Source of the DNA: Niallia sp. Man26
GTDB taxonomy: Bacteria > Bacillota > Bacilli > Bacillales > Cytobacillaceae
Assembly: GCF_022049065.2 (NCBI RefSeq)
Contig: NZ_CP095743.1
Span: 2,557,001-2,621,000, forward strand
Reading direction: 5' to 3'
DNA: 64,000 nt
A program made the translations under genes and the position numbers. The notes under the pieces are model-generated. The model saw nothing but the letters and a program-made list of their open reading frames with translations. It ran no database searches and was not told the origin of the DNA. Shown here piece after piece: positions 25,968 to 34,924 of the stretch (position 1 is its first letter; each line of letters begins with the position of its first letter).

Positions 25968-27326
25968 TTAATCTTCAGATTTCATCAAATCATACATCTC
26001 TAAAAATTTTGTGTTGAAGTTTCCTTCCACAAATTTTTCATGATTAAGGAGTTTCAAGTGAAATGGGATTGTCGTATGAACACCCTCAATGACGAATTCA
26101 CTAAGAGCACGCTTCATACGTGATATTGCTTCTTCTCTTGTTGCGCCATATGTAATAACTTTAGCAATCATGCTGTCATAATACGGCGGGATCGTATAAC
26201 CAGGATACGCTGCTGAATCAACACGAACACCTAAACCGCCCGGCGGAAGGTACATATTGATTTTCCCGGCAGAAGGCATAAAGTTCTTAGCTGGATTTTC
26301 AGCATTGATGCGGCATTCGATTGCCCATCCGTTAAATTCTACATCCTTTTGCGTAATAGCCAATGGTTTTCCAGATGCTACTAGTATTTGCTCTTTTATC
26401 AAATCAATACCTGTGACCATTTCTGTAACCGGATGTTCCACTTGAATACGTGTATTCATTTCCATGAAATAGAATTGTTCGTTTTGATAATCATAAATGA
26501 ACTCAACTGTACCTGCACCAGAATATTGTACTGCCTCTGCCGCTTTAACTGCTGCAGCTCCCATTTTATTGCGAATTTCTTCTGTCAAAACAGGAGAAGG
26601 CGTCTCTTCCAGCAACTTTTGCAGTCTTCTTTGGATAGAGCAGTCTCTTTCACCTAAGTGAATAACATGGCCATAGTTATCAGCAAGTACCTGCAGCTCT
26701 ACATGGCGGAAGTCTTCAATAAACTTCTCCAAGTATACACCAGCATTACCGAAAGCTGTCAAAGCTTCCTGCTGAGTAATGTTGATTCCACTAATCAGCT
26801 CTTCTTTTGTTCTGGCAACACGGATACCTTTACCACCGCCGCCTGCAGTTGCTTTAATAATAACAGGATAGCCGATTTTCTCTGCTAAGCTGATACCATC
26901 TTCTAAATCTTTAATGATACCTTGTGAGCCTGGTACAATCGGCACACCAGCTTCACGCATTGTTTCTCTGGCAATGTCTTTTGTTCCCATCTTATTGATC
27001 GCCTCTGGACTTGGTCCAACGAAGGTGATATTGCAGTCACGGCAAAGCTCCGCAAAGTCAGCATTTTCTGCCAAAAATCCGTAGCCTGGATGGATGGCAT
27101 CACTGCCAGTCAGCATTGCTGCACTGATGATGTTTGTAAAGTTTAGATAGCTTTCCTTTGAAGAAGTCGGCCCAATGCAGATAGCTTCGTCTGCAAGCTG
27201 GACATGAAGCGCTTCTCTGTCTGCTTCTGAGTAGACTGCTACTGTTTCAATATTCATTTCACGGCACGCTCTAATAATGCGGACCGCAATTTCTCCTCTG
27301 TTTGCGATTAACAGTTTCTTAATCAT
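25968..27326 (-). CDS. accC: Acetyl-CoA carboxylase, biotin carboxylase subunit
   Basis: AccC carboxylates the biotin on AccB with ATP and bicarbonate, the first half-reaction of fatty-acid synthesis. The 452-residue ATP-grasp enzyme shows [20 protein letters not shown], the glycine-rich [50 protein letters not shown] and [15 protein letters not shown] with the catalytic residues of the family. It starts 18 bp after accB. Together with AccB and the AccDA carboxyltransferase (not in this window) it makes malonyl-CoA. Pyruvate carboxylase is excluded by length and context. Confidence 0.97.
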   Translation of the reverse strand: MIKKLLIANRGEIAVRIIRACREMNIETVAVYSEADREALHVQLADEAICIGPTSSKESYLNFTNIISAAMLTGSDAIHPGYGFLAENADFAELCRDCNITFVGPSPEAINKMGTKDIARETMREAGVPIVPGSQGIIKDLEDGISLAEKIGYPVIIKATAGGGGKGIRVARTKEELISGINITQQEALTAFGNAGVYLEKFIEDFRHVELQVLADNYGHVIHLGERDCSIQRRLQKLLEETPSPVLTEEIRNKMGAAAVKAAEAVQYSGAGTVEFIYDYQNEQFYFMEMNTRIQVEHPVTEMVTGIDLIKEQILVASGKPLAITQKDVEFNGWAIECRINAENPAKNFMPSAGKINMYLPPGGLGVRVDSAAYPGYTIPPYYDSMIAKVITYGATREEAISRMKRALSEFVIEGVHTTIPFHLKLLNHEKFVEGNFNTKFLEMYDLMKSED

Positions 27327-27344
27327 ATGTTAAACCCTCTCTTC

Positions 27345-27818
27345 TTACAGTGCCTTCACTAAGAATAAAGGTTCACCATATTCTACTAGCTCGCCGTCTT
27401 TAACAAGAATCTCGACAATTTCCCCTTCAACCTCAGCCGTGATTTCATTGAATAGCTTCATTGCTTCCACAATACATACTACTGTATCTTTTGACACTTT
27501 ATCTCCAACTGAAACATATGCAGCAGCATCTGGTGTTGCTGATTGATAAAATGTCCCTACCATCGGAGAAGTTACCTTATGTAGGTTCTCTGCTGCTACA
27601 TCTGCTTGCTTAGCTTCTGGAGCAGCTTGCACAGCTTGAGGCTGAACTGCTTGAACTTGAGGTACTGGTGCTGGTGCACTTACAGCTGCTACTGCTTGCA
27701 CTTCAGGGCGATTTTTTTTGATTTCTACCTTTGCTCCTTCGTTCTCATATACAAAGTCGCTGATGTTTGAATCATTGATTAGGTTGATTAAATCCTTAAT
27801 TTCTTCTATTTTCAACAT
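27345..27818 (-). CDS. accB: Biotin carboxyl carrier protein of acetyl-CoA carboxylase
   Basis: AccB carries the biotin arm between AccC and the carboxyltransferase. The 157-residue protein has an N-terminal helical segment ([20 protein letters not shown]), a Pro/Ala/Gln/Val linker (residues 36-75), and the biotinyl domain with the biotin site Lys121 in [10 protein letters not shown] and the thumb region typical of acetyl-CoA carboxylase BCCPs ([18 protein letters not shown]). AGGAG precedes the ATG. It is the first gene of accB-accC-yqhY and lies behind the promoter at 27868-27897. Confidence 0.97.
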   Translation of the reverse strand: MLKIEEIKDLINLINDSNISDFVYENEGAKVEIKKNRPEVQAVAAVSAPAPVPQVQAVQPQAVQAAPEAKQADVAAENLHKVTSPMVGTFYQSATPDAAAYVSVGDKVSKDTVVCIVEAMKLFNEITAEVEGEIVEILVKDGELVEYGEPLFLVKAL

Positions 27819-27867
27819 GCTATTCTTGCACTCCTTTAATTACATTTCTTTATGACTAGCTACTAAT

Positions 27868-27897
27868 ATCATACGATAAGACCTTCTAATAGTTCAA
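27868..27897 (-). promoter_or_regulatory. SigA-like promoter of accB-accC-yqhY
   Basis: TTGAAC (27892-27897) and TATGAT (27868-27873) with an 18 bp spacer on the minus strand. The predicted start is near 27861, about 40 bases before the accB ATG. Confidence 0.55.
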
Positions 27898-28017
27898 CCA
27901 CTTCTATCATTCAGTATCATTTTTCTTGCAGTTTTTTATTCCTTCTGCTAAATTATCATACCATTTTCTGCTGAAAATAACTATTCACAGCATATTTTCT
28001 GTTTTGACATAAAAAGA

Positions 28018-28049
28018 GCAAAAAGGAAAAGTCGCCTTTTCCTTTTTGC
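28018..28049 (-). terminator. Terminator of the spoIIIA operon
   Basis: GCAAAAAGGAAAAG and CTTTTCCTTTTTGC form a perfect 14 bp stem with a 4-base loop; on the minus strand TCTTTTT follows. It lies 11 bp past the spoIIIAH stop. Confidence 0.88.
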
Positions 28050-28059
28050 CGGCAATTTC

Positions 28060-28635
28060 TTATTTTGGATCGAATGTAACTGCTACAAATGCGTTCGGCT
28101 GATTTAAGTTTTCTCTTACTAACTGAACAATATCATTTGCAGCTTCTGCAGAAAGCTCTTCTGCTTTTACAGTGACATTAACTTTGCCGTCAACAGTGCG
28201 GACAAGTACATCCTCATAATTTTCTGCTTTTATCAGTGTTTCCACCATTTTTTCATTATCGGAAAGTGTTCTTATTTCATCAATTTTGTCTTGAGCTGCA
28301 CTTTTCTCTTCTGCTGTTTTTGCCTCTGAAATTGTCTCTGTCAGCTGTTCTTCTTCCTTGCTGCGCTGTTCATCAAGTTGCAGGCGCATTTCTTCAAACA
28401 CTTCATCTGAAGCGACTGTAGATACAGAGCTGCCATCCTCTGCTCCTTTTGTTTCTGCACTTTGCTCAGCATTTTCAGTTCCAGCTGCATTTTCCTTGGC
28501 TGTATCTTCTGATTGCTTACTTTCTGTAGCAGCAAATTCATTTGTCTGTTCTGGTGATGTTGTGTAGTACACAGTCAATACAACCACTAAGCTTAACATT
28601 GTCAATAACCATACAGTTTGTTTTTTCAATAACAT
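28060..28635 (-). CDS. spoIIIAH: Stage III sporulation protein SpoIIIAH
   Basis: SpoIIIAH is the mother-cell half of the A-Q complex; it meets forespore SpoIIQ across the engulfment septum. The 191-residue protein has one N-terminal membrane segment (VWLLTMLSLVVVLTVYY), a low-complexity Glu/Ala/Ser linker (residues 30-75), a helix rich in Glu, Gln and Lys, and a C-terminal ring-building YscJ/FliF-like domain (AENYEDVLVRTVDGKVNVTV, VQLVRENLNQPNAFVAVTFD). It is the last gene of the spoIIIA operon, 13 bp after spoIIIAG. Confidence 0.96.
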   Translation of the reverse strand: MLLKKQTVWLLTMLSLVVVLTVYYTTSPEQTNEFAATESKQSEDTAKENAAGTENAEQSAETKGAEDGSSVSTVASDEVFEEMRLQLDEQRSKEEEQLTETISEAKTAEEKSAAQDKIDEIRTLSDNEKMVETLIKAENYEDVLVRTVDGKVNVTVKAEELSAEAANDIVQLVRENLNQPNAFVAVTFDPK

Positions 28636-28648
28636 TTATGAATCCCCC

Positions 28649-29323
28649 TTAGTTTTGTTTTGCTTGAACAGATACCCGATGGCTTGGGACATCTAAAGCC
28701 CTTGTTACAGCCTCGACTATCATGCTTTTTACTTTTATATTTTCAGCTCCTTTTGCGATGACGAGAACACCTCTAATAGTCGGCTTCTTTGTTTCCACCA
28801 CAATCGGAACTTGTTTATCTCCATTTGGTACAGTAACGAGCGTCTCTTCTGAAGAGTTTTCCTCCACAGTTCGTTTCCCGCCCTGCGGGTCTTCCTCTTC
28901 AGTTGTTTGACTTGAAGTTGTCTGATTTTTCTCATATACCTTTTTCTCAGAGCCATCAATGTTCACATAAACAACGGCGTCTTTCACGCCAGCCATTGAA
29001 TTGACTGCCTCTTTGATCTTTTCTGTATATAGTTTCTCGTAATCAGTAATATCAGATGAACCGCTTGATTTCTGTCCGAAAACTTCTTCAGCCTGCTCGG
29101 ACGTGTTTTCCGCATTCTGGCTGAATGCAGATACATCGGAGTTGTCGTTTTTAAAGAACATATTGCTTAAAAGCATGATTCCCGCTCCAAACAGGACGAC
29201 TATTATCAAGTATTGAGCCTTGTTTTGCTTCTTGTTGTTATTGCCAGACATCAGCTTTTTCAAAAAGGTGATCGGGCCTTGCGTCTTGTCCTTTTCGTGG
29301 TCATTTTCATTGTCTTTTCCCAT
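28649..29323 (-). CDS. spoIIIAG: Stage III sporulation protein SpoIIIAG
   Basis: SpoIIIAG forms a large ring of the feeding-tube or channel between mother cell and forespore. The 224-residue protein has a charged cytoplasmic N-terminus, one membrane segment (YLIIVVLFGAGIMLLSNMFF), and a ring-building motif domain interrupted by a beta-rich insert (KVYEKNQTTSSQTTEEEDPQ onward, then VPIVVETKKPTIRGVLVIAK). It ends in RALDVPSHRVSVQAKQN, typical of the family. It starts 8 bp after spoIIIAF and ends 13 bp before spoIIIAH. Confidence 0.96.
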   Translation of the reverse strand: MGKDNENDHEKDKTQGPITFLKKLMSGNNNKKQNKAQYLIIVVLFGAGIMLLSNMFFKNDNSDVSAFSQNAENTSEQAEEVFGQKSSGSSDITDYEKLYTEKIKEAVNSMAGVKDAVVYVNIDGSEKKVYEKNQTTSSQTTEEEDPQGGKRTVEENSSEETLVTVPNGDKQVPIVVETKKPTIRGVLVIAKGAENIKVKSMIVEAVTRALDVPSHRVSVQAKQN

Positions 29324-29330
29324 ATCTGCA

Positions 29331-29957
29331 CTATTCCCCTCCTTTAGCTAGGATGTCAATGCTATCTTGTGGTACATCCCATTTTCCCGATAGAAATGAA
29401 ACAATATCTGCATTATCTACTTGTTCCTTGTCACTGCTTGCAAGAAGGGGTTGCTGTGTGTCAATAGATACTGGGCTGACTGCTTCCACTGCCCCCTGAT
29501 TGTTTTCGTCTGCCTCTTTCAAGACGAGGACAAGTTTGTCTAAATTCTCTGGAAAGCTTTGCTCTGTTTGGTCATTCAGCGATAGTTTAATCGAATCGAT
29601 TTCGACACCGTAATCTGCTATCAACTCCTTGTTGGCATCCTCCTTCAGTTGGACAGCCATTTTTTCTAATGTATATTCATCAAGTGATGCTTGTATTTCT
29701 TTTTTTTGCGATTCTATCGAATTTTCTATATTTTTTTCTTCTGGAAGATTGATAGTAGCTGCTTTGAGCACTTGTTCAAAGTCACCGGAAACAAGCTTGA
29801 ACACAGGTGTTAAGATAACCGTGATCAACAGCAGACCGCAAACGAGCTTCGCATATTTCTGAAATGTTGAATTCGGCAGCAGCATATCGATGACTGTTGC
29901 AAGCAGTACAAAAAGAATTATATTGGTGACCCATTCTGTTATATAACTGATATTCAC
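29331..29957 (-). CDS. spoIIIAF: Stage III sporulation protein SpoIIIAF
   Basis: A 208-residue component of the SpoIIIA complex with two N-terminal membrane helices (WVTNIILFVLLATVIDMLLP and YAKLVCGLLLITVILTPVF) and a C-terminal domain with the ring-building fold known for SpoIIIAF. The C-terminal part is acidic and ends with a segment LSGKWDVPQDSIDIL that resembles the ends of its homologues. It overlaps no neighbour: 10 bp separate it from spoIIIAE and 8 bp from spoIIIAG. Confidence 0.95.
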   Translation of the reverse strand: MNISYITEWVTNIILFVLLATVIDMLLPNSTFQKYAKLVCGLLLITVILTPVFKLVSGDFEQVLKAATINLPEEKNIENSIESQKKEIQASLDEYTLEKMAVQLKEDANKELIADYGVEIDSIKLSLNDQTEQSFPENLDKLVLVLKEADENNQGAVEAVSPVSIDTQQPLLASSDKEQVDNADIVSFLSGKWDVPQDSIDILAKGGE

Positions 29958-29966
29958 TCACCTACC

Positions 29967-31184
29967 TTATTTCATCATCATCGTCACATTGCTTGCAGCG
30001 ATAATGACTGTAAGACTTAAAAAGAACATGAAGGAAACGATCGCCAAGGCAGCAAATACATACAGAACACTTTTGCTGATAATATCTAGACAGTTGATGA
30101 CAGGACCTCCGCCAAGTGGCTGAAGAAGTGCTGCGGCAAATTTATAAATGATGGAAATCACTAGAATTTTCAATGCAGGAAAAGCAACGATTAACAGCAG
30201 AATGGCAACACCTGCAATCCCAACTGTGTTTTTAAGCAAAAGGGATGCGCTAATAACTGTATCTGCTGTGTCTGTGAACATTCTGCCGATGACTGGAATG
30301 AAATTGCCTGCCACAAATTTCGCTGTTCGCAATGTAACCCCGTCCGTAACAGCAGTTGATATCCCTTGAACAGATATAACACCTAAGAATATTGTTAGGA
30401 ATAACCCAAGAATTCCGATAGAGATATTGCGCAACAAATTACCTAGCTGTGTGACTTTATACTGCTCTGACAAACTGCTGACAATATGCAGCAAGGTAGC
30501 TAAAAACAGCAAGGGCAGCACAATATAGGAGATCAGCATACCGCTTGTATTCATAAGAAACAGAATTACCGGATGAAAAAACGCCGCTGAAATTACTCCT
30601 CCAGATGCTGCCATCAATCCCAGCAGGAGCGGAACCAAAGCAAGGATAAAGCTTGTCATCGTGCCAATCGCCTCATTGGCATATGTTATAGCTACATGAA
30701 AGCTGTTCAATGCTAGTATGATAATCACCATAAATACAATCGCATAAGCAACCTTGCTGATGGAGCTCTTTTCAAATGAATTTTGGAGCATTTGCAACAG
30801 CATGCTGAAAACAGTTAATAGAATAAGAGAACCAAGGAGCTTGCCATTCACGACAACTTCATGAAAAATAAACTTAACTAATCCAGAGAAAAACATGCTG
30901 TAATCAAAATCTTTTTCTCCTTTAAGAAAATCATATAGACTCCCTTTCTGAATCTCTGGCAAATACCCTCCATACTCGGATGTGATACTTTCCCAGAAAC
31001 CTTTTAATTCGGATAAGTCCAAGCTATCTATTTGAGTTTGAACGACCTCTTCCGCGCTTAATGCTGCATTTTGCTCAGTTGGTTCTTCTTCTGTAGCTTC
31101 TTGAGGTGCTGCTTGTACAACTGGATTAAATACAAAAAAGAATGTGAATAGGAATAGTAGCGCAACTTTTAGTTTCGTTTTCAT
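29967..31184 (-). CDS. spoIIIAE: Stage III sporulation protein SpoIIIAE
   Basis: SpoIIIAE is the main multi-span membrane protein of the SpoIIIA complex. The 405-residue protein begins with a signal-peptide-like segment (LKVALLFLFTFFFVFNPVVQA), then a soluble acidic stretch (residues 25-115), then about eight hydrophobic helices to the C-terminus. Features such as PLLLGLMAASGGVISAAFFHP and LQPLGGGPVINCLDIISKS are characteristic. It lies 28 bp downstream of spoIIIAD. Its cleaved N-terminus and export-gate-like topology are known for the family; I see only the pattern here. Confidence 0.96.
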   Translation of the reverse strand: MKTKLKVALLFLFTFFFVFNPVVQAAPQEATEEEPTEQNAALSAEEVVQTQIDSLDLSELKGFWESITSEYGGYLPEIQKGSLYDFLKGEKDFDYSMFFSGLVKFIFHEVVVNGKLLGSLILLTVFSMLLQMLQNSFEKSSISKVAYAIVFMVIIILALNSFHVAITYANEAIGTMTSFILALVPLLLGLMAASGGVISAAFFHPVILFLMNTSGMLISYIVLPLLFLATLLHIVSSLSEQYKVTQLGNLLRNISIGILGLFLTIFLGVISVQGISTAVTDGVTLRTAKFVAGNFIPVIGRMFTDTADTVISASLLLKNTVGIAGVAILLLIVAFPALKILVISIIYKFAAALLQPLGGGPVINCLDIISKSVLYVFAALAIVSFMFFLSLTVIIAASNVTMMMK

Positions 31185-31212
31185 CAGTCCACCTCGAGAT
31201 TAAAGCGTCTTA

Positions 31213-31602
31213 CTAATTAGGAATCATATTAATAATTGTTTCTACAAGAACAGTTAAAATCGGCACGGCCATGGCGAGAATCAGTATTTTTCCGGCAAGT
31301 TCTATCTTAGAGGCAATCGCACCTTGACCAGCATCCTTTGTTATTTGCACGGCAAATTCAGCAATATAGGCGATGCCGATTATTTTTAAAATCGTTTCCA
31401 CATAAACGGTATTCACCTTTGCGTTCAAGGCAATTCTTTCTACCATTTCAATGATGGATGCGATTTGATCCACAAGAAACAGAAAAATCACACAGCCGAC
31501 AAATACAACTAACAAAAAGGCGATATTAGGTTTTTGCTCTTTTATAATTAGGGCTAAGAATGTCGAGATTAAGGCTACTCCGACTATTTGAAGTATTTCA
31601 AT
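31213..31602 (-). CDS. spoIIIAD: Stage III sporulation protein SpoIIIAD, apparently started at ATT (or ATC)
   Basis: A small integral membrane protein of the SpoIIIA complex with homology to spoIIIAC. Using only ATG, GTG or TTG the frame begins at TTG 31515 and lacks about 29 residues that the family has. Upstream the frame stays open and encodes IEILQIVGVALISTFLALII and KEQKPNIAF, matching the conserved start of SpoIIIAD. AGGGGG at 31611-31616, just after the spoIIIAC stop, is correctly spaced for ATT at 31602 (or ATC at 31605). No standard start exists between that site and the conserved segment. The product from ATT has 129 residues, near the usual length. The C-terminal part TILKIIGIAYIAEFAVQIT is standard. 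Confidence 0.88.
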   Translation of the reverse strand: MEILQIVGVALISTFLALIIKEQKPNIAFLLVVFVGCVIFLFLVDQIASIIEMVERIALNAKVNTVYVETILKIIGIAYIAEFAVQITKDAGQGAIASKIELAGKILILAMAVPILTVLVETIINMIPN

Positions 31603-31616
31603 GATCGTATCCCCCT

Positions 31617-31823
31617 TTATCCCTGGAATAAGAATACCGATTTAATTTTTTGAAATAAGTCATCTACGATGTTGGCAACCATGAATAAAATATAGATAAA
31701 GCCAAATAATGTAACCCATTGTGCATACTCTTTCTTACCTACCTGGTCCAGTATCGTGTGCAAAAAGGCGACTACGATGCCGACACCTGCAATCTTGAAG
31801 ATAATATCCACCTCTAAACCCAT
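31617..31823 (-). CDS. spoIIIAC: Stage III sporulation protein SpoIIIAC
   Basis: A 68-residue membrane protein with two hydrophobic helices (DIIFKIAGVGIVVAFLHTIL and WVTLFGFIYILFMVANIVDD). It is a partner of SpoIIIAD in the mother-cell complex. Length is exactly that of the family. It lies 18 bp after spoIIIAB, and the ribosome site of spoIIIAD sits directly after its stop, suggesting coupled translation. Confidence 0.95.
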   Translation of the reverse strand: MGLEVDIIFKIAGVGIVVAFLHTILDQVGKKEYAQWVTLFGFIYILFMVANIVDDLFQKIKSVFLFQG

Positions 31824-31841
31824 GTATGTCTCCTCCTAAAC

Positions 31842-32357
31842 CTACATCAATAAAATGACAATTAATAACCCTGAGAGCACGCCTAAGCTTTTTATCATCT
31901 TTTCATATTTCAGTTGAATATCTCTTGCCTCTTGTTCTTCTCTGTCGATATGCGTTAATGTGAGCAGGATTTGTTTTTGCTGTGAGATTCTGTCATGTCT
32001 GCCCAGTGTTTCACCGAATTGCTTCATGATTTCCAGTTCAGGCTTTTTCATCGCTGTTCTTTTCCAAATATCATCAAGACAGGTTGTCCAAGCATCCTTT
32101 ACTGTTGTATCTTCCGTCATCAGCTTTTCGGAAAAGCTCGCAAAGAAATGACTTAAAGGCTGCTGAAGCTGCTCAGATAACCGGCGTGCTGCTTCATGTA
32201 ACGGTGTATGGCCGTACATAATTTCTGCCTCCAATGACTGCAATGCCGATTTAAGCTGTCTTAGCTGCTTCGGCCGCTCGCTAAATGTCTTGGCTAGTTC
32301 CATGCCGCCAAAGCTTGTGGAGGCAAGAATAATAATTGCTCCAACTATTTTCATCAT
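31842..32357 (-). CDS. spoIIIAB: Stage III sporulation protein SpoIIIAB
   Basis: A 171-residue protein with an N-terminal membrane helix (IVGAIIILASTSFGGMELA), a helical cytoplasmic domain (QLKSALQSLEAEIMYGHTPL to LQLKYEKMIKSLG), and a C-terminal membrane helix (VLSGLLIVILLM). It resembles type II secretion GspF-like proteins and works with the ATPase SpoIIIAA. Two ATGs open the frame; either could be used. The spoIIIAA stop is 3 bp upstream. Confidence 0.94.
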   Translation of the reverse strand: MMKIVGAIIILASTSFGGMELAKTFSERPKQLRQLKSALQSLEAEIMYGHTPLHEAARRLSEQLQQPLSHFFASFSEKLMTEDTTVKDAWTTCLDDIWKRTAMKKPELEIMKQFGETLGRHDRISQQKQILLTLTHIDREEQEARDIQLKYEKMIKSLGVLSGLLIVILLM

Positions 32358-32360
32358 CTA

Positions 32361-33287
32361 TTACATCACCTTCATTTCCTGCACAAGAGCCCTACCTTGT
32401 CCATCCTTTATTGCACTGACCGTCCCTGGACCGTTTGCTCTGCTCAGCTCAATATATCGTTCAAAAATCCCTGTTTCGATAATCGGCTTTAATGTTGGTC
32501 TGTTTTTAATTTCATCAAATGAAGTTCCATGTGTTGACATCATCAGCTGGATACCTGCATTCACCGCTTCCAGAATCGCCTCTCCATCCTCTTTGCGCCC
32601 AACCTCGTCAACGATTAGCACATCAGGGCTCATCGAGCGAATCATCATCATCATTCCTTCCGCCTTTGGGCAGGAATCAAGCACATCTAGTCTCGTCCCG
32701 AAGGTCATCTGCGGGATTCCATCCATGCACCCGGCGATTTCCGATCTCTCGTCGACAATCCCGACCTTTAGCGGTCCGATACCAGCCTTGCTGTTCCCTG
32801 TTGAAATGATTCTGGCAATATCGCGTAATACTGTTGTTTTTCCAGTTTGCGGGGGTCCGATAATCATCGTATGCAGCCAACGCGAGCCGTTATATAAAAA
32901 CGGAGCAAAAGGCTCAGCCGCACCGATTTTTTCCTTTGCAATCCGAATATTAAAGGAAGCGACATCCCGAATCGCCTTGACTGCACTGTCTTCGAGGATA
33001 ACCTTGCCTGCAAGCCCAACGCGATGACCGCCTTCTATAGTGATATAACCTCTCTTAAGCTCTTCTTCTAGTGTATAAACCGAATAATGGCTTAGTTTAT
33101 GGAGAAGCTGGAGGGCATCCTCACGCGTCATATCCATATCAATAAACCGTACGCCGTCATGGAAGGAAACCTCCAAAGGCCTTCCAATACGGATTCTGAT
33201 TTCTTCTAGTTGCTCTCGTTCAGCAGGAGTAAGTGTGAGTATAGAATCGGCAATTTTTTTAGGCAAAAATGAATAGAGTGTTTTCAC
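32361..33287 (-). CDS. spoIIIAA: Stage III sporulation ATPase SpoIIIAA
   Basis: SpoIIIAA is the secretion-type ATPase of the complex. The 308-residue protein carries Walker A in IIGPPQTGKTTVLRDIARI, Walker B in SPDVLIVDEVGRKEDGEAIL, and the His-box-like MMSTHGTSFDEI. The N-terminal part holds RIRIGRPLEVSF and YTLEEELKRGYITIEGGHRV. It is the first gene of the spoIIIAA-AH operon and follows the sigma-E promoter by about 70 bp. The start ATG/GTG region at 33287 has GGAGAAAAAC upstream. A 245-codon frame on the opposite strand is an artefact. Confidence 0.96.
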   Translation of the reverse strand: MKTLYSFLPKKIADSILTLTPAEREQLEEIRIRIGRPLEVSFHDGVRFIDMDMTREDALQLLHKLSHYSVYTLEEELKRGYITIEGGHRVGLAGKVILEDSAVKAIRDVASFNIRIAKEKIGAAEPFAPFLYNGSRWLHTMIIGPPQTGKTTVLRDIARIISTGNSKAGIGPLKVGIVDERSEIAGCMDGIPQMTFGTRLDVLDSCPKAEGMMMMIRSMSPDVLIVDEVGRKEDGEAILEAVNAGIQLMMSTHGTSFDEIKNRPTLKPIIETGIFERYIELSRANGPGTVSAIKDGQGRALVQEMKVM

Positions 33288-33364
33288 AGCGTTTTTCTCC
33301 TTTATAAAGGTTGTCCATCAATCCTAAATCATTAAAACGGATGGCTTACTATGCCACTTACTAG

Positions 33365-33393
33365 AATGTATGAAAACAAAAACCATAATATGC
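33365..33393 (-). promoter_or_regulatory. Sigma-E promoter of the spoIIIA operon
   Basis: GCATATT (33387-33393) and CATACATT (33365-33372) are 14 bp apart on the minus strand, a near-perfect sigma-E promoter. This fits the known mother-cell control of spoIIIA by sigma-E. Confidence 0.82.
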
Positions 33394-33477
33394 CTGCCTA
33401 TTCTTTTAACTGGCGACTAAAATGAAGATTGATTCCAAAAGATATAAGAAACAATTCTTATAAAAGGGGACTAAACG

Positions 33478-34851
33478 ATGAAAAACACAATAATTCGCTG
33501 CATTTGTATCGTGATTGCCATATGTACCATTTCCGGGAGCGTTGCTTGTTCAGCAGAGCCAGCAAACGGCGCCCCTAAAAATGTGATTCTTCTGATTGGA
33601 GACGGAATGGGAATGGGTCAAATGGAGATTGCCAGTGTTTTTGAGCATGGGAAAAGTGGCGGTTTGTTTTTACAATCCCTGCCATACACAGCTTTAGTTA
33701 AAACATATTCTGCCAACAATAATGTGACCGATTCTGCTGCAGGAGGAACAGCAATCGCCATTGGCAAAAAAACAAACAACGGAATGATCGGTCTCACCCC
33801 AGACGGTAAAGAACACCCAAGCATACTGGATGTTTTTAAGGAAAATGGGAGCAAGACAGGAATTGTTACGACTAATAGTGTGACAGATGCAACTCCTGCC
33901 AGCTTTACAGCTAGTGTTAAAGACAGGTGGGCAGATCAAGAGGAAATTGCCAAACAACAGTTAAAAAATCAGATTGACGTAATTATGGGCGGCGGTTCTA
34001 TGTATTTTGGAAAAGACGAAGCGCTCGTAAGAAAATATAAAGACCTCGGATATTCTATTGCCACTACGAATGAGGAGCTTGCCAAAATGAAAGGAAGTAA
34101 GTTATTAGGTCTATTTGCCAGCAAACATCTCTCCTATAAACAAGATCGGGAAGAATTAAAAAGCAAAGAACCTACTTTATCAGAAATGACGAACAAGACG
34201 CTAGAAACTCTCGCAAAGGGAGATAAAGGCTTTTTTGCAGTAATTGAAGGTGCAAGAATTGACCATGCCGCTCACTCCGCCGATTTAACTGGCATTTGGA
34301 AGGAAACGGTTGAATTTGATGAAGCTGTTAAATATTGTGTGGAGTGGGCGCAAAAAAGAAACGACACATTAGTACTTGTCGCTGCAGATCACGAAACGAT
34401 GGGTTTATCGTTGACAGAGCCGTTAGACATAAAAGGGTTGAAGAACATTTCTATAAGTCCTGAATTAATGGCCCAAAAATTACAAAAAGACGAAAAAACG
34501 GGCACCTACACGAAAGAAAGCATTCTTTTTGTATTCCAAACATATGCACACATCACGCTAACAGAGGAACAATTAGCTGACTTTAATAAAAAAATTAAAA
34601 AGGACAATGGCAAACTCTACCCTGAACAAAAGGTCGGCAGAGAAATCGGGAGAATGATCGCCTCTCATTTTCACGCCGGCTTAATGGATAGACCAACCCA
34701 GCAGCTCAGCAGCACAACAGGCGGTCATACAGGCAATATGATTGCTTTGTTCGCAGTTGGCAAAGGTGCAGAGGAATTTCATGGTGTGATTGAAAATACA
34801 GATATTCCAAAAATTATAGCCAAATTAAAAGGCTATGATTTTGTTAAGTAA
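33478..34851 (+). CDS. Alkaline phosphatase, secreted
   Basis: A 457-residue alkaline phosphatase of the PhoA superfamily that releases phosphate from organic monoesters outside the membrane. An N-terminal signal peptide (CICIVIAICTISGSVACSA) may end at a signal peptidase I site or at Cys24; the lipobox is imperfect. Metal and active-site residues are visible: Asp42 in LLIGDGMG, the nucleophile Ser86 in NVTDSAAGGT, EGARIDHAAHSAD, VAADHETMG, and TGGHTGNM. AAAAGGGGAC precedes the ATG. I saw no clear PhoP boxes upstream. The gene is divergent from spoIIIAA and not part of the usual neighbourhood in B. subtilis, so it was probably inserted here. Several paralogues (PhoA, PhoB, PhoD types) exist; it fits the PhoA/PhoB type. 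Confidence 0.93.
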   Translation: MKNTIIRCICIVIAICTISGSVACSAEPANGAPKNVILLIGDGMGMGQMEIASVFEHGKSGGLFLQSLPYTALVKTYSANNNVTDSAAGGTAIAIGKKTNNGMIGLTPDGKEHPSILDVFKENGSKTGIVTTNSVTDATPASFTASVKDRWADQEEIAKQQLKNQIDVIMGGGSMYFGKDEALVRKYKDLGYSIATTNEELAKMKGSKLLGLFASKHLSYKQDREELKSKEPTLSEMTNKTLETLAKGDKGFFAVIEGARIDHAAHSADLTGIWKETVEFDEAVKYCVEWAQKRNDTLVLVAADHETMGLSLTEPLDIKGLKNISISPELMAQKLQKDEKTGTYTKESILFVFQTYAHITLTEEQLADFNKKIKKDNGKLYPEQKVGREIGRMIASHFHAGLMDRPTQQLSSTTGGHTGNMIALFAVGKGAEEFHGVIENTDIPKIIAKLKGYDFVK

Positions 34852-34924
34852 ATAAGGAAAAAGGACAATACTTGTCCAAACTTTTACTTTCTGTTTTGAA
34901 TATCCTATCATGGAGGTGATATCC

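Noticed and set aside
32290..33027. 245-codon plus-strand frame opposite spoIIIAA and spoIIIAB
   Set aside because: It is antisense to well-supported genes, has no ribosome site, and has low-complexity Ile/Ser/Pro composition typical of antisense frames.
34863..34877. GGACAA/TTGTCC hairpin after the alkaline phosphatase gene
   Set aside because: 6 bp stem without a proper T-run; not listed as a terminator.
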